The notes: generated by a model not told the origin, from the sequence alone. A stretch of DNA of 64,000 bases from Leuconostoc carnosum (GCF_014207505.1 NZ_JACHGL010000002.1:244608-308607); one strand, 5' to 3'. Shown: positions 7,380 to 17,394, numbered from the stretch's first letter. A program made the numbers and translations.

Positions 7380-9867
7380 AATAAAAAAAGTATTGTTTAT
7401 TGGTGCTGGCGCAAATGATTTTGGTCGCGAAGGTGAACATGATGCAGCGATTTTTCAAGTCATGCCAGAATTGCGTGGTCATGGTATTGAAATTTTTATC
7501 ATTGATGATAATCCTTATGCCTTGTCTCTTGAAAGTTTAGCAGCAACTGTTTTTTGGCAACAATTGACAGTTGATAATCTAAAAAAAGTTGTTCGTGAAA
7601 ATAATATTGATACAGTTGCACCTTTATTTGGTGGTGAATCTTCTCTGCGCTTGTGGGCAGAGGTTGTACAAAGTTGGGCGCACGGCGATGGTACGGTGCC
7701 AAGTACTTTAGGACTTAGCATTGACATGCTACTTAAAGTCAATAATATTCCTGCTCTAACAGCCATGATGGCTGATATTGGATTACCAGTCATTAATAAT
7801 TATGTTTTAAAAGCACAAGATGAAGCCAATGAACTATTGCGTGAATTGCATTTACCATTAATGGTGCGCGCGCTACATCCCAATCAAACAAACACACGAC
7901 AAATTGTTGAGCGCTTGGATGATTTTGAAGATGCTATTAATCTGGCAAAAACGCAATCAGTCACACAAGAAGTGATTATTTCGCGTGCGATTAATGGTTT
8001 AAAAGAAGTTAGTATAGAAATATTGCGAGATGTCCGTGGTAATAAAATGCAAATTGGCGCTAGTGAAGATATGGATCCAATAGGTATTCATACAGCTGAC
8101 TCGCTAAGCGTCTCGCCCATTCTAACGATTCAAGATCAACTCATTGGTCGTATGCGTGACTATGCTTTTAGAATTGCAGATATGCTGCAATTGAAGGGCG
8201 TGATGCATGTGCAGTTTGCAGTAGATGATGACACGCATACAATTTATGTGATTAAAGTTTCGCCATACATTGATCAGATGGCTACGCGCATGTCGCTGGC
8301 AACGGGTTATCCAACAATGCTTGTGGCAATTAATTTAGCTATTGGTGTACCGCTTGAAGAAATTGTATTGCCACATGATTTTGGAAAGCATGTGGCTATG
8401 ATGGAGCCTATGATGGATCATGTTGTGGTCAAGCTACCGGTATTTCCTTTTGGTGAACTTGAAGCGGCAGGGGTACATGTCAATCGCCAATTGAACAGTG
8501 TGCAAAAATCTGTTGGTTCAACGTTAGGATTGGGGCGTACTTTTATTGAGGCTTTGGAAAAAGCAATTCGCTCTGCTCACTTTAATAATGCCAGTTTTTC
8601 ACCGACAAATATGAAGCATATTAACGATGATGAATTAATCCAGCAGTTAATTCATCCGCAAGATAACCGAGTTTTGTTACTAATCGAAGCTATCAAGCGT
8701 GGCTATGAAATTGACGAATTAGCTGAATTAACAGCTATTGACGAATTTTATTTTTACCAATTGAAATATCTTCATCAACTCGAGAGTGAAATTGAAGCCA
8801 ATATCGATAACATCGATGCCTTGCGATTAGGTAAAAAGTATGGCTTATCAGATGGTTTAATTGCTCGTTTTTGGCACACTGATTTTAATATTATTCGAAC
8901 ACTAGCTAAAGAAAACGGGATTAACGTGACCTATAAATCTGTGGAGCCCTCAGCAGGTGAGTTTCCAGAAAATGCTCGGCAGTACTATGCGACATATGAA
9001 TCTGAGAATGAGTCGGTTCAAATTAGCGATAATACGGTATTAGTCATTGGATCAGGTGCTTTTCGAATGGGGGATGCTGCGGCTGGGGGGTATGCTACAA
9101 CAGTTGTCATGTCAGAGCTGCGTCGTCTGCAGTATCCAACAATCATTATGAATAACAATCCAAGTGATGCAACATTATTGCCTCATCTTGCGGATAAGCA
9201 ATATTTGGAACCTTTAGAAGTTTCAGATGTTATGAAAGTTGTGGAATTAGAAAAACCGAAAGTTATTGTTATTCCAGGTAATCGTCGTAAACTCATCAAT
9301 GCTTTACGTGATTTGAATCAAAATGTTGTCATATTACCAAAAACAAAACATATACCAGGTGGTCCAAATGAGAATCAATCTGAATTTGCTTTGAACATAT
9401 TTTATGATGGCCAGCAAGCTTATCCAATTAATTTGACACAACATATGGCTGGTGAAATGCGTGTCATCCCACAAGTGGCCCATATTCCAGATACAATTGT
9501 ATCGACAAATTTTGAAGCTCCTGGTGTTTACCAAGTTATCTACTATCAGAGTATAGTTCATTGGGTTGATCGTATGGATTTATCAAATATGGGTTATGAT
9601 TCATGGATACGACCTATGCCGTTTGGTCAAGTGGCTTATTTGTCAAAGGCCATGCAAACGCAATGGTTAAGATTGACAATTCGTGCAGCTATGGATGACT
9701 TAACTAGTCGAGACATCGAATTACTGCAAACAATTAATGAACGTCCAATTGTTTATCCATACAGCATGATAGCAGCTGATATTAACTATCGTCTACATTT
9801 ACAGCCTCACGAAGTGATTGATGGGACTAGATTTGAAATGGGTGTTGGTGTGAAAGACTATGGCTGA
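7354..9867 (+). CDS. degenerate CarB-like protein lacking ATP-grasp residues
   Basis: At 837 aa it is about 230 residues shorter than CarB (about 1,060-1,070). The N-terminal half aligns with the first synthetase domain, keeping GIHTADSLSVSP. The Gly-rich ATP loop (TMGGSGGG in CarB) is HPNQTNTR (about 175-181), and the metal-binding EMNPR is KVSPY (301-305), losing Glu, Asn and Arg. The oligomerisation region is present. The second half keeps a nucleotide-domain start (VLVIGSGAFRMGD, NNNPSDAT) but then diverges, with no second ATP-grasp or MGS domain. Carbamoyl phosphate synthesis therefore looks impossible. The frame is intact and codon use normal, so it is probably a maintained pseudoenzyme. 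Confidence 0.85.
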   Translation: MSNTITNNKIKKVLFIGAGANDFGREGEHDAAIFQVMPELRGHGIEIFIIDDNPYALSLESLAATVFWQQLTVDNLKKVVRENNIDTVAPLFGGESSLRLWAEVVQSWAHGDGTVPSTLGLSIDMLLKVNNIPALTAMMADIGLPVINNYVLKAQDEANELLRELHLPLMVRALHPNQTNTRQIVERLDDFEDAINLAKTQSVTQEVIISRAINGLKEVSIEILRDVRGNKMQIGASEDMDPIGIHTADSLSVSPILTIQDQLIGRMRDYAFRIADMLQLKGVMHVQFAVDDDTHTIYVIKVSPYIDQMATRMSLATGYPTMLVAINLAIGVPLEEIVLPHDFGKHVAMMEPMMDHVVVKLPVFPFGELEAAGVHVNRQLNSVQKSVGSTLGLGRTFIEALEKAIRSAHFNNASFSPTNMKHINDDELIQQLIHPQDNRVLLLIEAIKRGYEIDELAELTAIDEFYFYQLKYLHQLESEIEANIDNIDALRLGKKYGLSDGLIARFWHTDFNIIRTLAKENGINVTYKSVEPSAGEFPENARQYYATYESENESVQISDNTVLVIGSGAFRMGDAAAGGYATTVVMSELRRLQYPTIIMNNNPSDATLLPHLADKQYLEPLEVSDVMKVVELEKPKVIVIPGNRRKLINALRDLNQNVVILPKTKHIPGGPNENQSEFALNIFYDGQQAYPINLTQHMAGEMRVIPQVAHIPDTIVSTNFEAPGVYQVIYYQSIVHWVDRMDLSNMGYDSWIRPMPFGQVAYLSKAMQTQWLRLTIRAAMDDLTSRDIELLQTINERPIVYPYSMIAADINYRLHLQPHEVIDGTRFEMGVGVKDYG

Positions 9868-10153
9868 TAGTAAAAAATATGAAACACACTTATATACTGG
9901 CATTGTTGTGACACCAAATGCTTCTGGCAAATATGAACCAAAGGTAGACGCAAAGACGCATGTTTGGCGCACTGGAAAACATACTAAAGGTAAATATCAA
10001 CGAATTGGTCAGGTGTTTTTGACAGAAAATAATCAAGCGGTCGCGGTTTTAACAGTTGAAAAATTAGCTTTTAATAAACGACATCAATATACAGCTTTAC
10101 AGCGTTGGACTAATGAGCAAGTTGAATTAACATTACTTACTAATTGGTTATAA
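9860..10153 (+). CDS. 97-aa conserved-looking hypothetical protein
   Basis: This basic 97-residue protein has no recognised domain, signal or membrane segment. It begins MADSKKYETHLYTGIVV and ends ELTLLTNWL, with alternating hydrophobic residues suggesting a small beta-rich fold. Its start overlaps the carB-like gene by 8 nt and a terminator follows directly, so it is the last gene of the pyrR - carA-like - carB-like operon and may act with them. That link is inference from position only. Confidence 0.6.
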   Translation: MADSKKYETHLYTGIVVTPNASGKYEPKVDAKTHVWRTGKHTKGKYQRIGQVFLTENNQAVAVLTVEKLAFNKRHQYTALQRWTNEQVELTLLTNWL

Positions 10154-10194
10154 AAACACCCAAATGTGAGCATGATAAACATTTGGGTGTTTTA
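10153..10194. terminator. intrinsic terminator, probably bidirectional
   Basis: Arms AAACACCCAAATGT and ACATTTGGGTGTTTT form a 14-bp stem with T tracts on both strands. It ends the pyrR operon and the convergent MFS gene. Confidence 0.85.
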
Positions 10195-10203
10195 TAGTGA
10201 AGT

Positions 10204-11430
10204 TTAGGATTTTAAATTTCGAGTATTGAAGTTAAACAATATGGCATTAATAATAATGATTATTGCGCTGAATATAAAAATACCACGATAATCATATATA
10301 CTGGCTACCAAAGCACCAAGCATGGGACCGAGTACAGAACCAATAGCCTGAAAACTTTGATTATAACTAAATATACGGCTTGTCATTGCTGTTGGTGTAT
10401 GTCTAGATAGTAGTGTTTGGACTGCTGGCATCATAGTGGCATCACTAATTCCTACAATGAATCTTAGTACCATAAGTATTGTTATACTTGTGACAAATGC
10501 AGTTGGAATAAAAGCAATAACGGCAATCATAAATCCAATTTTGATCATGCGCTCTGTACCAACACGATCCCCGATACGACCAAATGATGGCGCAACAAGC
10601 ACCGTAGCAATACCAGGCATTGCTGCAACGACGCCAGCAATAAAAGTGGTGTTCCCAGCATTATTGGTTAATTCTCGAACGAATAAACTGACAACCGGAT
10701 TGATAGATGTATTGACCATCTGTACAAACATTGTTGTAATAAATAATCCAATAATAAATTGTTTATTGGGTACTTGTTGCCATAATTCTCTGGTGGATGA
10801 CTCAGCGATATGTGATATTTTAGGTTGAGGGTCTTCTTTGACTAAAAATAGGGTGAGAAAAAAAACTAAGAGTAGAATGGCACCAGTAATATGAAATGAC
10901 ATTCGGTAGTCAAACACAGTTGCCAGTATACCACCAAATAGTGGGCCCAATAAGTTACCAGCTGTCATCCCCGTAACCAAAATACCAAGTGCTCGTCCAG
11001 CGTGTTGTTTTGGTGTTTGTGTTGCAATTAAGGCATTAGAATTGGAGACAAAGCCACCCATCGCACCTTGTAGTGCACGAAGGGCAAACAACTGCCAAAC
11101 ATTTGTGACAAAGCCCATTAAAAATAAAATAATGGCCATACCGAGCGCAGCACGTAAGAGCATCAATTTTCGACCTTTACGGTCAGCTAATTTCCCCCAA
11201 AGAGGTGAGACAAAAGCCGTGACCAGAAAGGTAATTGCAAATACTGCACCAGAATAAAAAGTTAATTGGTTTTTATTGAAATTACCAAGTGTGTCGATAT
11301 ACAACGATAAAAAAGGCATGACCTCACTAAGTGCAATACCAGTCATAAACACACCAAACCAAAGTACAAAAACATTGCGGTGCCACAATGAATCAGAAGA
11401 TTCTTGCGACGTGTGATTGTTTTCAGACAT
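10204..11430 (-). CDS. MFS multidrug efflux transporter
   Basis: This 408-residue major facilitator has about 12 membrane helices. Motif A reads GKLADRKGRKLML after helix 2, and the antiporter-type motif C GMTAGNLLGPLFGG is in helix 5; both point to a drug:proton antiporter (PmrA/NorA-like). The start is ATG 11430 with AAAGGAGG about 6 nt upstream. It is monocistronic and convergent with the pyrR operon. The substrate cannot be told from sequence. Confidence 0.85.
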   Translation of the reverse strand: MSENNHTSQESSDSLWHRNVFVLWFGVFMTGIALSEVMPFLSLYIDTLGNFNKNQLTFYSGAVFAITFLVTAFVSPLWGKLADRKGRKLMLLRAALGMAIILFLMGFVTNVWQLFALRALQGAMGGFVSNSNALIATQTPKQHAGRALGILVTGMTAGNLLGPLFGGILATVFDYRMSFHITGAILLLVFFLTLFLVKEDPQPKISHIAESSTRELWQQVPNKQFIIGLFITTMFVQMVNTSINPVVSLFVRELTNNAGNTTFIAGVVAAMPGIATVLVAPSFGRIGDRVGTERMIKIGFMIAVIAFIPTAFVTSITILMVLRFIVGISDATMMPAVQTLLSRHTPTAMTSRIFSYNQSFQAIGSVLGPMLGALVASIYDYRGIFIFSAIIIIINAILFNFNTRNLKS

Positions 11431-11469
11431 GGTGTCCTCCTTTGCAAATAAAATGATATTAATAGTTTA

Positions 11470-11500
11470 TGCTTATTTTTAAAAATAAGCACGTTATAAT
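11470..11500. promoter_or_regulatory. perfect 22-bp palindrome next to a -10 box
   Basis: Half-site TGCTTATTTTT is followed directly by its exact reverse complement (11470-11491), and TATAAT lies at 11495-11500. The position in the divergent MFS/relA region suggests an operator or a cruciform. The rest of 11501-11725 holds an AT-rich relA leader with short start-stop ORFs and no clear SD for relA. Confidence 0.35.
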
Positions 11501-11725
11501 ACTTAACTTGTGAAAATATTATAATTTTATTATAATTGAACTACGTATAAAAGCGTATTAAGGTATGTTGCGGTTATGATAACAGTGACGTATCTTCCGG
11601 AATAAATGAAGGGAAAAGTCCATGTAGATGCGAATTGATTATTCAATATGCAACGTTTTTTTGTAGCTGAAACTGTGTTGTGTCATGGGTCGTTAATAGT
11701 TTATTTATGGGCAAATATAATTAAT

Positions 11726-13963
11726 ATGGCAAAAACAAAAAATTACACAGGCGAAGAAGTACTTGATTTGGTCGGACAATACATGTCAGATGCCGATACG
11801 GCTAAGGTGAGAGAAGCTTATCTTTGGGCAGCTGCTTTGCATGAATCGCAACGCCGTAAATCAGGCGAGCCATATATTGTTCATCCGATTCAGGTTGCTG
11901 CCATACTAGCAGAATTAAAAATGGATACAGCGACGGTTATTTCTGGCTATCTACACGATGTTGTTGAAGACACACCAGCAACACTGGCTGATGTTGAAGC
12001 AAAATTTGGTGCGGTAATTGCTCAAATTATCGATGGTGTCACTAAAATTAGTAAAATAAAATATCAAAGTTCACAAGAACAACTGGCGGAAAATCACCGT
12101 AAGTTGCTTTTAGCCATGTCTAAAGATATTCGTGTGATAATTGTTAAACTAGCTGATCGTCTGCACAATATGCGTACTCTCGGTGCGTTAAGACCAGATA
12201 AACAACGGCGCATCGCTAGTGAAACATTGGATATTTATGCACCTCTAGCGGATCGCTTGGGTATTAGTGCAATTAAGTGGGAACTTGAGGATCTGTCCCT
12301 AAGCTATCTTGATACTGAAAAGTATCATGGTATTGCCTCACAAATGAACATGAAACGTGATGAACGTATACGTTATGTTGAAGAAGCTGTTTCTGAAATA
12401 GAGAAGACCATTCATGAACTAGAATTAAAAAATGTTGATGTTTACGGTCGGCCAAAGCATATTTATTCAATTTATCGTAAGATGACAGATAAACATAAAG
12501 CATTTGAAGAAATTTATGATTTATCAGCTGTGCGTGTTTTAACTGATACAATTCCTGATACTTATGCAGTACTAGGGGCCATTCATTCAAAATGGATGCC
12601 TGTACCAGGCCGATTTAAAGACTATATCGCTTTACCAAAAGCAAATGGTTATCAAAGTTTGCATACAACTGTTGTTGGACCTGGTGGTCGGCCGCTCGAA
12701 GTACAAATTCGAACACACACCATGCATGAAGTTGCCGAATATGGTGTTGCAGCCCATTGGGCCTATAAGAAAAATAAAAACTCCAATAAAGAGGCTAATG
12801 TCACTGATAAAAATGAGCATGCACTCAATGTCATTCAAGGTATTTTAGAATTACAAGAAGATGCTAAAAATGCTGAAGATTTCATGGCAAGTGTTCAAGG
12901 TGACTTATTTAGCGATCGTGTCTATGCGTTTACTCCGCGTGGCGATGTTTTTGAGTTAGCAAAGGGCGCTGGCCCATTAGATATGGCCTTTTCAATTCAT
13001 ACTAATGTTGGCATTAAGACCGTGGGTGCAAAGATTAATGGACGTATTGTGCCACTAGATTATAAGATTAAAACTGGTGATATTATTGAAATTATTACCA
13101 GTGCGACTGCCAAACCAAGTCGCGATTGGTTGGATCTAGTATCTACGCGTCGTGCGCGCAATAAAATTAAACAGTACTTTAAACAATTAGATCGTGATGA
13201 TAATATTTCTGCTGGTCAGGATTTATTGGCGCGTAGTTTACGAGACACAGGATTTGATCCAATCACTGTTTTGACGGCAGATAAATTGACCAAAACTGCC
13301 GAGAGTATGCATTTGAATTCTTCAGATGATTTACTCGCAGCCATTGGGTATGGTGATGTCGCTTCGCCAGGTGTAGCTAACAAATTAACTGAAGACATTC
13401 GCGAAGCACAGCAAGAAGAGGCGACAGCAGAGCTACAACGTGAATTGCTTGAAGAGGGTCATGAAATTAAGCGTGAAAATACAGCATTGACACAGCGGCA
13501 AAGAGCTGTGGCTGATGATATTGTCATTGCCGGTGTTGATAATTTATTGATACGTTTAGGTCGTTGTTGTACACCGGTACCTGGCGATCATGTGAAGGGA
13601 TATATTACTAAAGGACGTGGTATTTCCGTTCACCGCATTGGCTGCCCGAATATTCGAGCTGCCGAAGCCCATGGTCAACGTTTGATTGATGTCCAATGGG
13701 AAGATGATAAAGGCTTAAAACCAAATTATGATGCTGATTTAAAAGTGCACGGTGAAAATCGCAATGGCTTGCTAAATGACGTGTTAAGATCAGTTAATGG
13801 TCGTACGAAATATGTTAATTCAGTTAATGGTCATGTGACAAAGAACGGCATGGCACAGGTTTCATTGTCCATCGGTGTCAAAAACAGTGAACAATTAGAC
13901 CAAATTATGGATTCATTAAATAATTTGCCTGCGGTTTATGATGTTGAACGGACTTTCCATTAA
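11726..13963 (+). CDS. relA: bifunctional (p)ppGpp synthetase/hydrolase
   Basis: Rel makes and degrades the stringent-response alarmone (p)ppGpp. The HD hydrolase domain contains GYLHDVVEDT, so hydrolase activity is likely. The synthetase domain has KANGYQSLHTTVVGP, TGS has YAFTPRGDVFELAKGA, and zinc-finger-like (CCTPVPGD) and ACT domains are at the end. The protein is about 745 aa from ATG 11726, the family length. The in-frame TTG/ATG extension from 11648 encodes non-homologous sequence. dtd follows after 22 nt, the common Firmicute order. The SD is weak, suggesting low or controlled translation. Confidence 0.92.
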   Translation: MAKTKNYTGEEVLDLVGQYMSDADTAKVREAYLWAAALHESQRRKSGEPYIVHPIQVAAILAELKMDTATVISGYLHDVVEDTPATLADVEAKFGAVIAQIIDGVTKISKIKYQSSQEQLAENHRKLLLAMSKDIRVIIVKLADRLHNMRTLGALRPDKQRRIASETLDIYAPLADRLGISAIKWELEDLSLSYLDTEKYHGIASQMNMKRDERIRYVEEAVSEIEKTIHELELKNVDVYGRPKHIYSIYRKMTDKHKAFEEIYDLSAVRVLTDTIPDTYAVLGAIHSKWMPVPGRFKDYIALPKANGYQSLHTTVVGPGGRPLEVQIRTHTMHEVAEYGVAAHWAYKKNKNSNKEANVTDKNEHALNVIQGILELQEDAKNAEDFMASVQGDLFSDRVYAFTPRGDVFELAKGAGPLDMAFSIHTNVGIKTVGAKINGRIVPLDYKIKTGDIIEIITSATAKPSRDWLDLVSTRRARNKIKQYFKQLDRDDNISAGQDLLARSLRDTGFDPITVLTADKLTKTAESMHLNSSDDLLAAIGYGDVASPGVANKLTEDIREAQQEEATAELQRELLEEGHEIKRENTALTQRQRAVADDIVIAGVDNLLIRLGRCCTPVPGDHVKGYITKGRGISVHRIGCPNIRAAEAHGQRLIDVQWEDDKGLKPNYDADLKVHGENRNGLLNDVLRSVNGRTKYVNSVNGHVTKNGMAQVSLSIGVKNSEQLDQIMDSLNNLPAVYDVERTFH

Positions 13964-13985
13964 AAAATCTTGAGGAGCAGGTCGC

Positions 13986-14432
13986 ATGAAAATTGTGTTA
14001 CAGCGCACTTTAGAAGCAAGTGTGGAGATTGATAACCAAACCATTGGTCAAATTAATCATGGTTTTTTATTATTAGTAGGTGTGTCAGATGATGATACAC
14101 AGCAAGACATTGATTATCTAGTTCGCAAAATAACACAATTACGTGTTTTTGAAGATGAACAAGGTCGATTAAATTTAAATATTAATGAAGTAGCCGGTCA
14201 GATACTTTCTGTATCGCAGTTTACGTTGTTTGCTGATACCAAGAAAGGTAACCGACCAAGTTTTACGAAAGCCGGTTCACCAGATTTTGCTAAAATAATG
14301 TATAATAAATTCAATACTAGCTTACAAAATACAGGGTTGTATGTTGCAACAGGTCAATTCGGTGAAGATATGAAGGTATCATTAGTGAATGATGGTCCTG
14401 TGACTATCATTTTTGATACACATGATAAATAA
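13986..14432 (+). CDS. dtd: D-aminoacyl-tRNA deacylase
   Basis: Dtd removes D-amino acids mis-attached to tRNA. It has 148 residues with the family motifs [19 protein letters not shown] and a C-terminal [11 protein letters not shown]; the Gly-cisPro motif is in NDGPVT. An AGGAG SD precedes ATG 13986. It is in an operon with relA and ends at an intrinsic terminator. Confidence 0.93.
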   Translation: MKIVLQRTLEASVEIDNQTIGQINHGFLLLVGVSDDDTQQDIDYLVRKITQLRVFEDEQGRLNLNINEVAGQILSVSQFTLFADTKKGNRPSFTKAGSPDFAKIMYNKFNTSLQNTGLYVATGQFGEDMKVSLVNDGPVTIIFDTHDK

Positions 14433-14471
14433 AAGGCATTACGTTCATTAGTTGAACGTAATGCCTTTTAT
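14431..14471. terminator. bidirectional intrinsic terminator
   Basis: AAAAGGCATTACGTTCA pairs with its inverse and is followed by TTTTAT. It lies between the convergent dtd and plsY genes and can serve both. Confidence 0.85.
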
Positions 14472-14474
14472 TTA

Positions 14475-15089
14475 CTATTGACGGCGTTTGCGGATGGTAT
14501 GGTATAAACCAAATGGTATGGTACTTTCAGTGCCATTTTTGATACGCAAGATATTCGTACGGTGTCGGTAAAAAACGAATGTTGTGAGTATAATTGATAC
14601 GACCAGTAGAATCCAATCGTGATAGAAAAAAGAAAATAAAACTGCTGAGCTAAAGGCAACCATAGAACTAGCTGAAACCATTGATGTTAGTAATAGCACA
14701 ACAATAAAAACAGCTATAACAAAAATAAAGAAGGGGGGGTTGTATGCTAGCAAAACACCAGCAGAGGTTGCGACTGCCTTACCACCCTTGAATTTAATCC
14801 AGATTGAAAATGTATGGCCTAAAATTGCGGCAAGTCCAACCAGCATGGGATTAATGTTATTATTAAATAATAGCGGCAAGCAACCTGCAGCTGTTCCTTT
14901 AAGTAAATCAAGAACAAGTGTAATACTTCCCGCAATAGGACCTAGTACACGAAAAGAGTTGGTTGTGCCGATATTTCCTGAACCCTCATCTAAAATATTT
15001 TTGTGATAGAATATTTTTCCAATCCAATAGCCGGGGATCAGAGATCCTAAAAAATAAGCAATGATGAACATTAATATAGTTACAAACAT
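14475..15089 (-). CDS. plsY: acyl-phosphate:glycerol-3-phosphate acyltransferase
   Basis: PlsY transfers an acyl chain from acyl-phosphate to glycerol-3-phosphate, the first step of membrane phospholipid synthesis. This 204-residue integral membrane protein has the family motifs GSGNIGTTNSFRVLG, GHTFSIWIKFKGGKAVATSAG and a C-terminal YRHRTNI. It is divergent from parE, as in most Firmicutes. The SD AGGAG precedes the ATG. Confidence 0.93.
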   Translation of the reverse strand: MFVTILMFIIAYFLGSLIPGYWIGKIFYHKNILDEGSGNIGTTNSFRVLGPIAGSITLVLDLLKGTAAGCLPLLFNNNINPMLVGLAAILGHTFSIWIKFKGGKAVATSAGVLLAYNPPFFIFVIAVFIVVLLLTSMVSASSMVAFSSAVLFSFFYHDWILLVVSIILTTFVFYRHRTNILRIKNGTESTIPFGLYHTIRKRRQ

Positions 15090-15294
15090 GATTTGAACTC
15101 CTCTTATCAGTGCGATAACGCAAATCTTATTTTATCATAAAAAGCGATAGTAGATGGGGTTAATTAATAAAATTGAAACATTTATACTTGTCAGATGGGA
15201 AAAATTAATCTATGATAGGATAGGCTGACACATGAAGGTGGACAATTGTTCTCTGATGTCAATAAGTTTTAATACAAGAAAGATATGAGTATTC

Positions 15295-17394
15295 ATGGCA
15301 GAAAAAAATCACTATGATTCAGATTCAATAAAAATTTTAGAAGGGTTAGAAGCGGTTCGTAAGCGGCCAGGTATGTATATTGGCTCAACAGATGGGCGTG
15401 GTTTGCACCATTTAGTTTATGAAATCGTTGATAATGCCGTCGACGAAGCACTTGGTGGTTATGGTAATGATATACGTGTAACCATTCACGCTAATAATGC
15501 TATCACTGTTCAAGACTTTGGTCGTGGCATGCCAGTTGGTATGCATGAATCAGGAAAACCAACACCTGAAGTTATCTTAACAGTCTTGCATGCTGGTGGT
15601 AAATTTGGGCAAGGTGGCTATGCTACCTCAGGTGGATTACATGGTGTAGGCTCATCTGTTGTTAACGCATTGTCTGAAAGCTTACAAGTGACCATTGTAC
15701 GTGAAGGTCATAAATGGCAAGAAGATTTTAGTAACGGTGGTCAACCAGTCGGGACGTTACGTGATTTAGGTAAAACAAAAGAACCAACCGGCACCACGCT
15801 TACCTTTAAGCCGGATTCAAGCATTTTTAGTGCGACCGTGTATAAATACGATACACTGTCCGAGCGTTTACGTGAATCCGCCTTCTTAATGTCGGGCGTT
15901 AAGTTTACTTTAACTGATGAGCGTGTTGAACCCAATCGTGTTGAAGAATATCACTACGAAAAAGGGCTTGAGGCATTTGTTAGTTTTCTAAATGAAGACA
16001 AGGAAACAATTGGTCCTGTCATGGCTTTTGAAGGGCAACAAGATAATATTGTTGTGGATGTTTCAGCACAATACAACGATGGCTATTCTGAAACATTATT
16101 ATCATTTGTTAACAATGTCCGTACACAAGATGGCGGGACACATGAAGTTGGTTTCCGCACAGCTTGGACAAAGGCTTTTAATGAATATGCACGTAAAGTT
16201 AATCTTTTGAAGGATAAGGATAAAAATCTTGAAGGTTCTGATGTGCGAGAAGGTTTATCTGCAGTGATTTCTTTGCGTGTACCCGAACAATTCTTGCAAT
16301 TCGAAGGACAAACAAAAGACAAGTTGGGCACACCTGAAGCGCGCGGTGTGGTTGATAATGTAGTTAGTGAAATTTTAGGTCGCTTTTTGATGGAGAATGG
16401 CGATTTCGGTCAAAACTTGATTCGTAAAGCTTTGAGGGCGCGTGAGGCACGTGAAGCCGCTCGTAAAGCACGTGAAGAAAGTCGCACAGGAAAATCAAAG
16501 GGTCAAAAAGAACGGTTATTATCAGGGAAATTAGCACCTGCACATTCAAAAAATTCAGAACGTAACGAATTGTTCTTAGTCGAGGGTGATTCAGCCGGTG
16601 GTTCTGCTAAGCAAGGCCGTGATCGTAAATTTCAGGCGATTTTGCCATTACGTGGTAAAGTACTAAACACTGAAAAAGCCAAGTTGGCTGATATTTTGAA
16701 AAACGAAGAAATTTCAACATTGATTTATGCAATTGGTGGTGGCGTTGGTACAGATTTTAAGGTAGAAGATGCTGCGTTTAGTAAAGTCATTATTATGACC
16801 GATGCGGATGATGATGGTGCGCATATCCAGACACTATTGTTAACATTTTTCTACAAATATATGCGGCCATTAGTTGAAGCTGGACGTGTATTCATTGCCT
16901 TACCACCGCTTTACCGTATTAAGTATACTTCAAAGAAGCACGCAGATCAGTTTGCTTGGACAAATGATGAATTAGAAAAAATAACGAGTCAAAATGATGC
17001 ACGTTACGAATTAACCCGATTTAAAGGTTTAGGGGAGATGAATGCCTCATTACTTTGGGATACAACGATGGATCCCGAATCAAGGACATTGATTCGGGTA
17101 AAAATTGATGATGCAGTCTTAGCAGAAAAGCGCGTCACAACATTGATGGGGGACAAAGTCGAGCCACGACGTGATTGGATCGAAGCTAACGTTCATTTCA
17201 CTATGGACGAAGCAGGCTCCATCTTAGATACAGTTGAAGGTGATGATGCTAAGGCCAGTGATGTATTTGAGAAGATACGTCAACACGAAACTAAAGGCTC
17301 AGCAAAGAATAAGCCGGCATCTAAAAAAAGCCCTGTCATCACAAGTTGGCAGGATGATGATGCTGGTCAAACTGGACCAATGGACTTATTTTAA
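15295..17394 (+). CDS. parE: DNA topoisomerase IV subunit B
   Basis: ParE supplies the ATPase and Toprim parts of topoisomerase IV, which decatenates daughter chromosomes. GHKL ATPase motifs are EIVDNAVDEA and the lid GGLHGVGSSVVNALS. The Toprim motifs are LFLVEGDSAGGSAKQGRDRKFQ and MTDADDDGAHI. It has 699 residues. parC follows after 137 nt and plsY is divergent, supporting ParE rather than GyrB. Codons are normal and the frame intact. Confidence 0.93.
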   Translation: MAEKNHYDSDSIKILEGLEAVRKRPGMYIGSTDGRGLHHLVYEIVDNAVDEALGGYGNDIRVTIHANNAITVQDFGRGMPVGMHESGKPTPEVILTVLHAGGKFGQGGYATSGGLHGVGSSVVNALSESLQVTIVREGHKWQEDFSNGGQPVGTLRDLGKTKEPTGTTLTFKPDSSIFSATVYKYDTLSERLRESAFLMSGVKFTLTDERVEPNRVEEYHYEKGLEAFVSFLNEDKETIGPVMAFEGQQDNIVVDVSAQYNDGYSETLLSFVNNVRTQDGGTHEVGFRTAWTKAFNEYARKVNLLKDKDKNLEGSDVREGLSAVISLRVPEQFLQFEGQTKDKLGTPEARGVVDNVVSEILGRFLMENGDFGQNLIRKALRAREAREAARKAREESRTGKSKGQKERLLSGKLAPAHSKNSERNELFLVEGDSAGGSAKQGRDRKFQAILPLRGKVLNTEKAKLADILKNEEISTLIYAIGGGVGTDFKVEDAAFSKVIIMTDADDDGAHIQTLLLTFFYKYMRPLVEAGRVFIALPPLYRIKYTSKKHADQFAWTNDELEKITSQNDARYELTRFKGLGEMNASLLWDTTMDPESRTLIRVKIDDAVLAEKRVTTLMGDKVEPRRDWIEANVHFTMDEAGSILDTVEGDDAKASDVFEKIRQHETKGSAKNKPASKKSPVITSWQDDDAGQTGPMDLF

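Noticed and set aside
10436..10828. 130-aa plus-strand ORF inside the MFS gene
   Set aside because: It is the antisense shadow of a membrane protein; hydrophobic Ile/Thr-rich composition is expected from the reverse complement and no SD is present.
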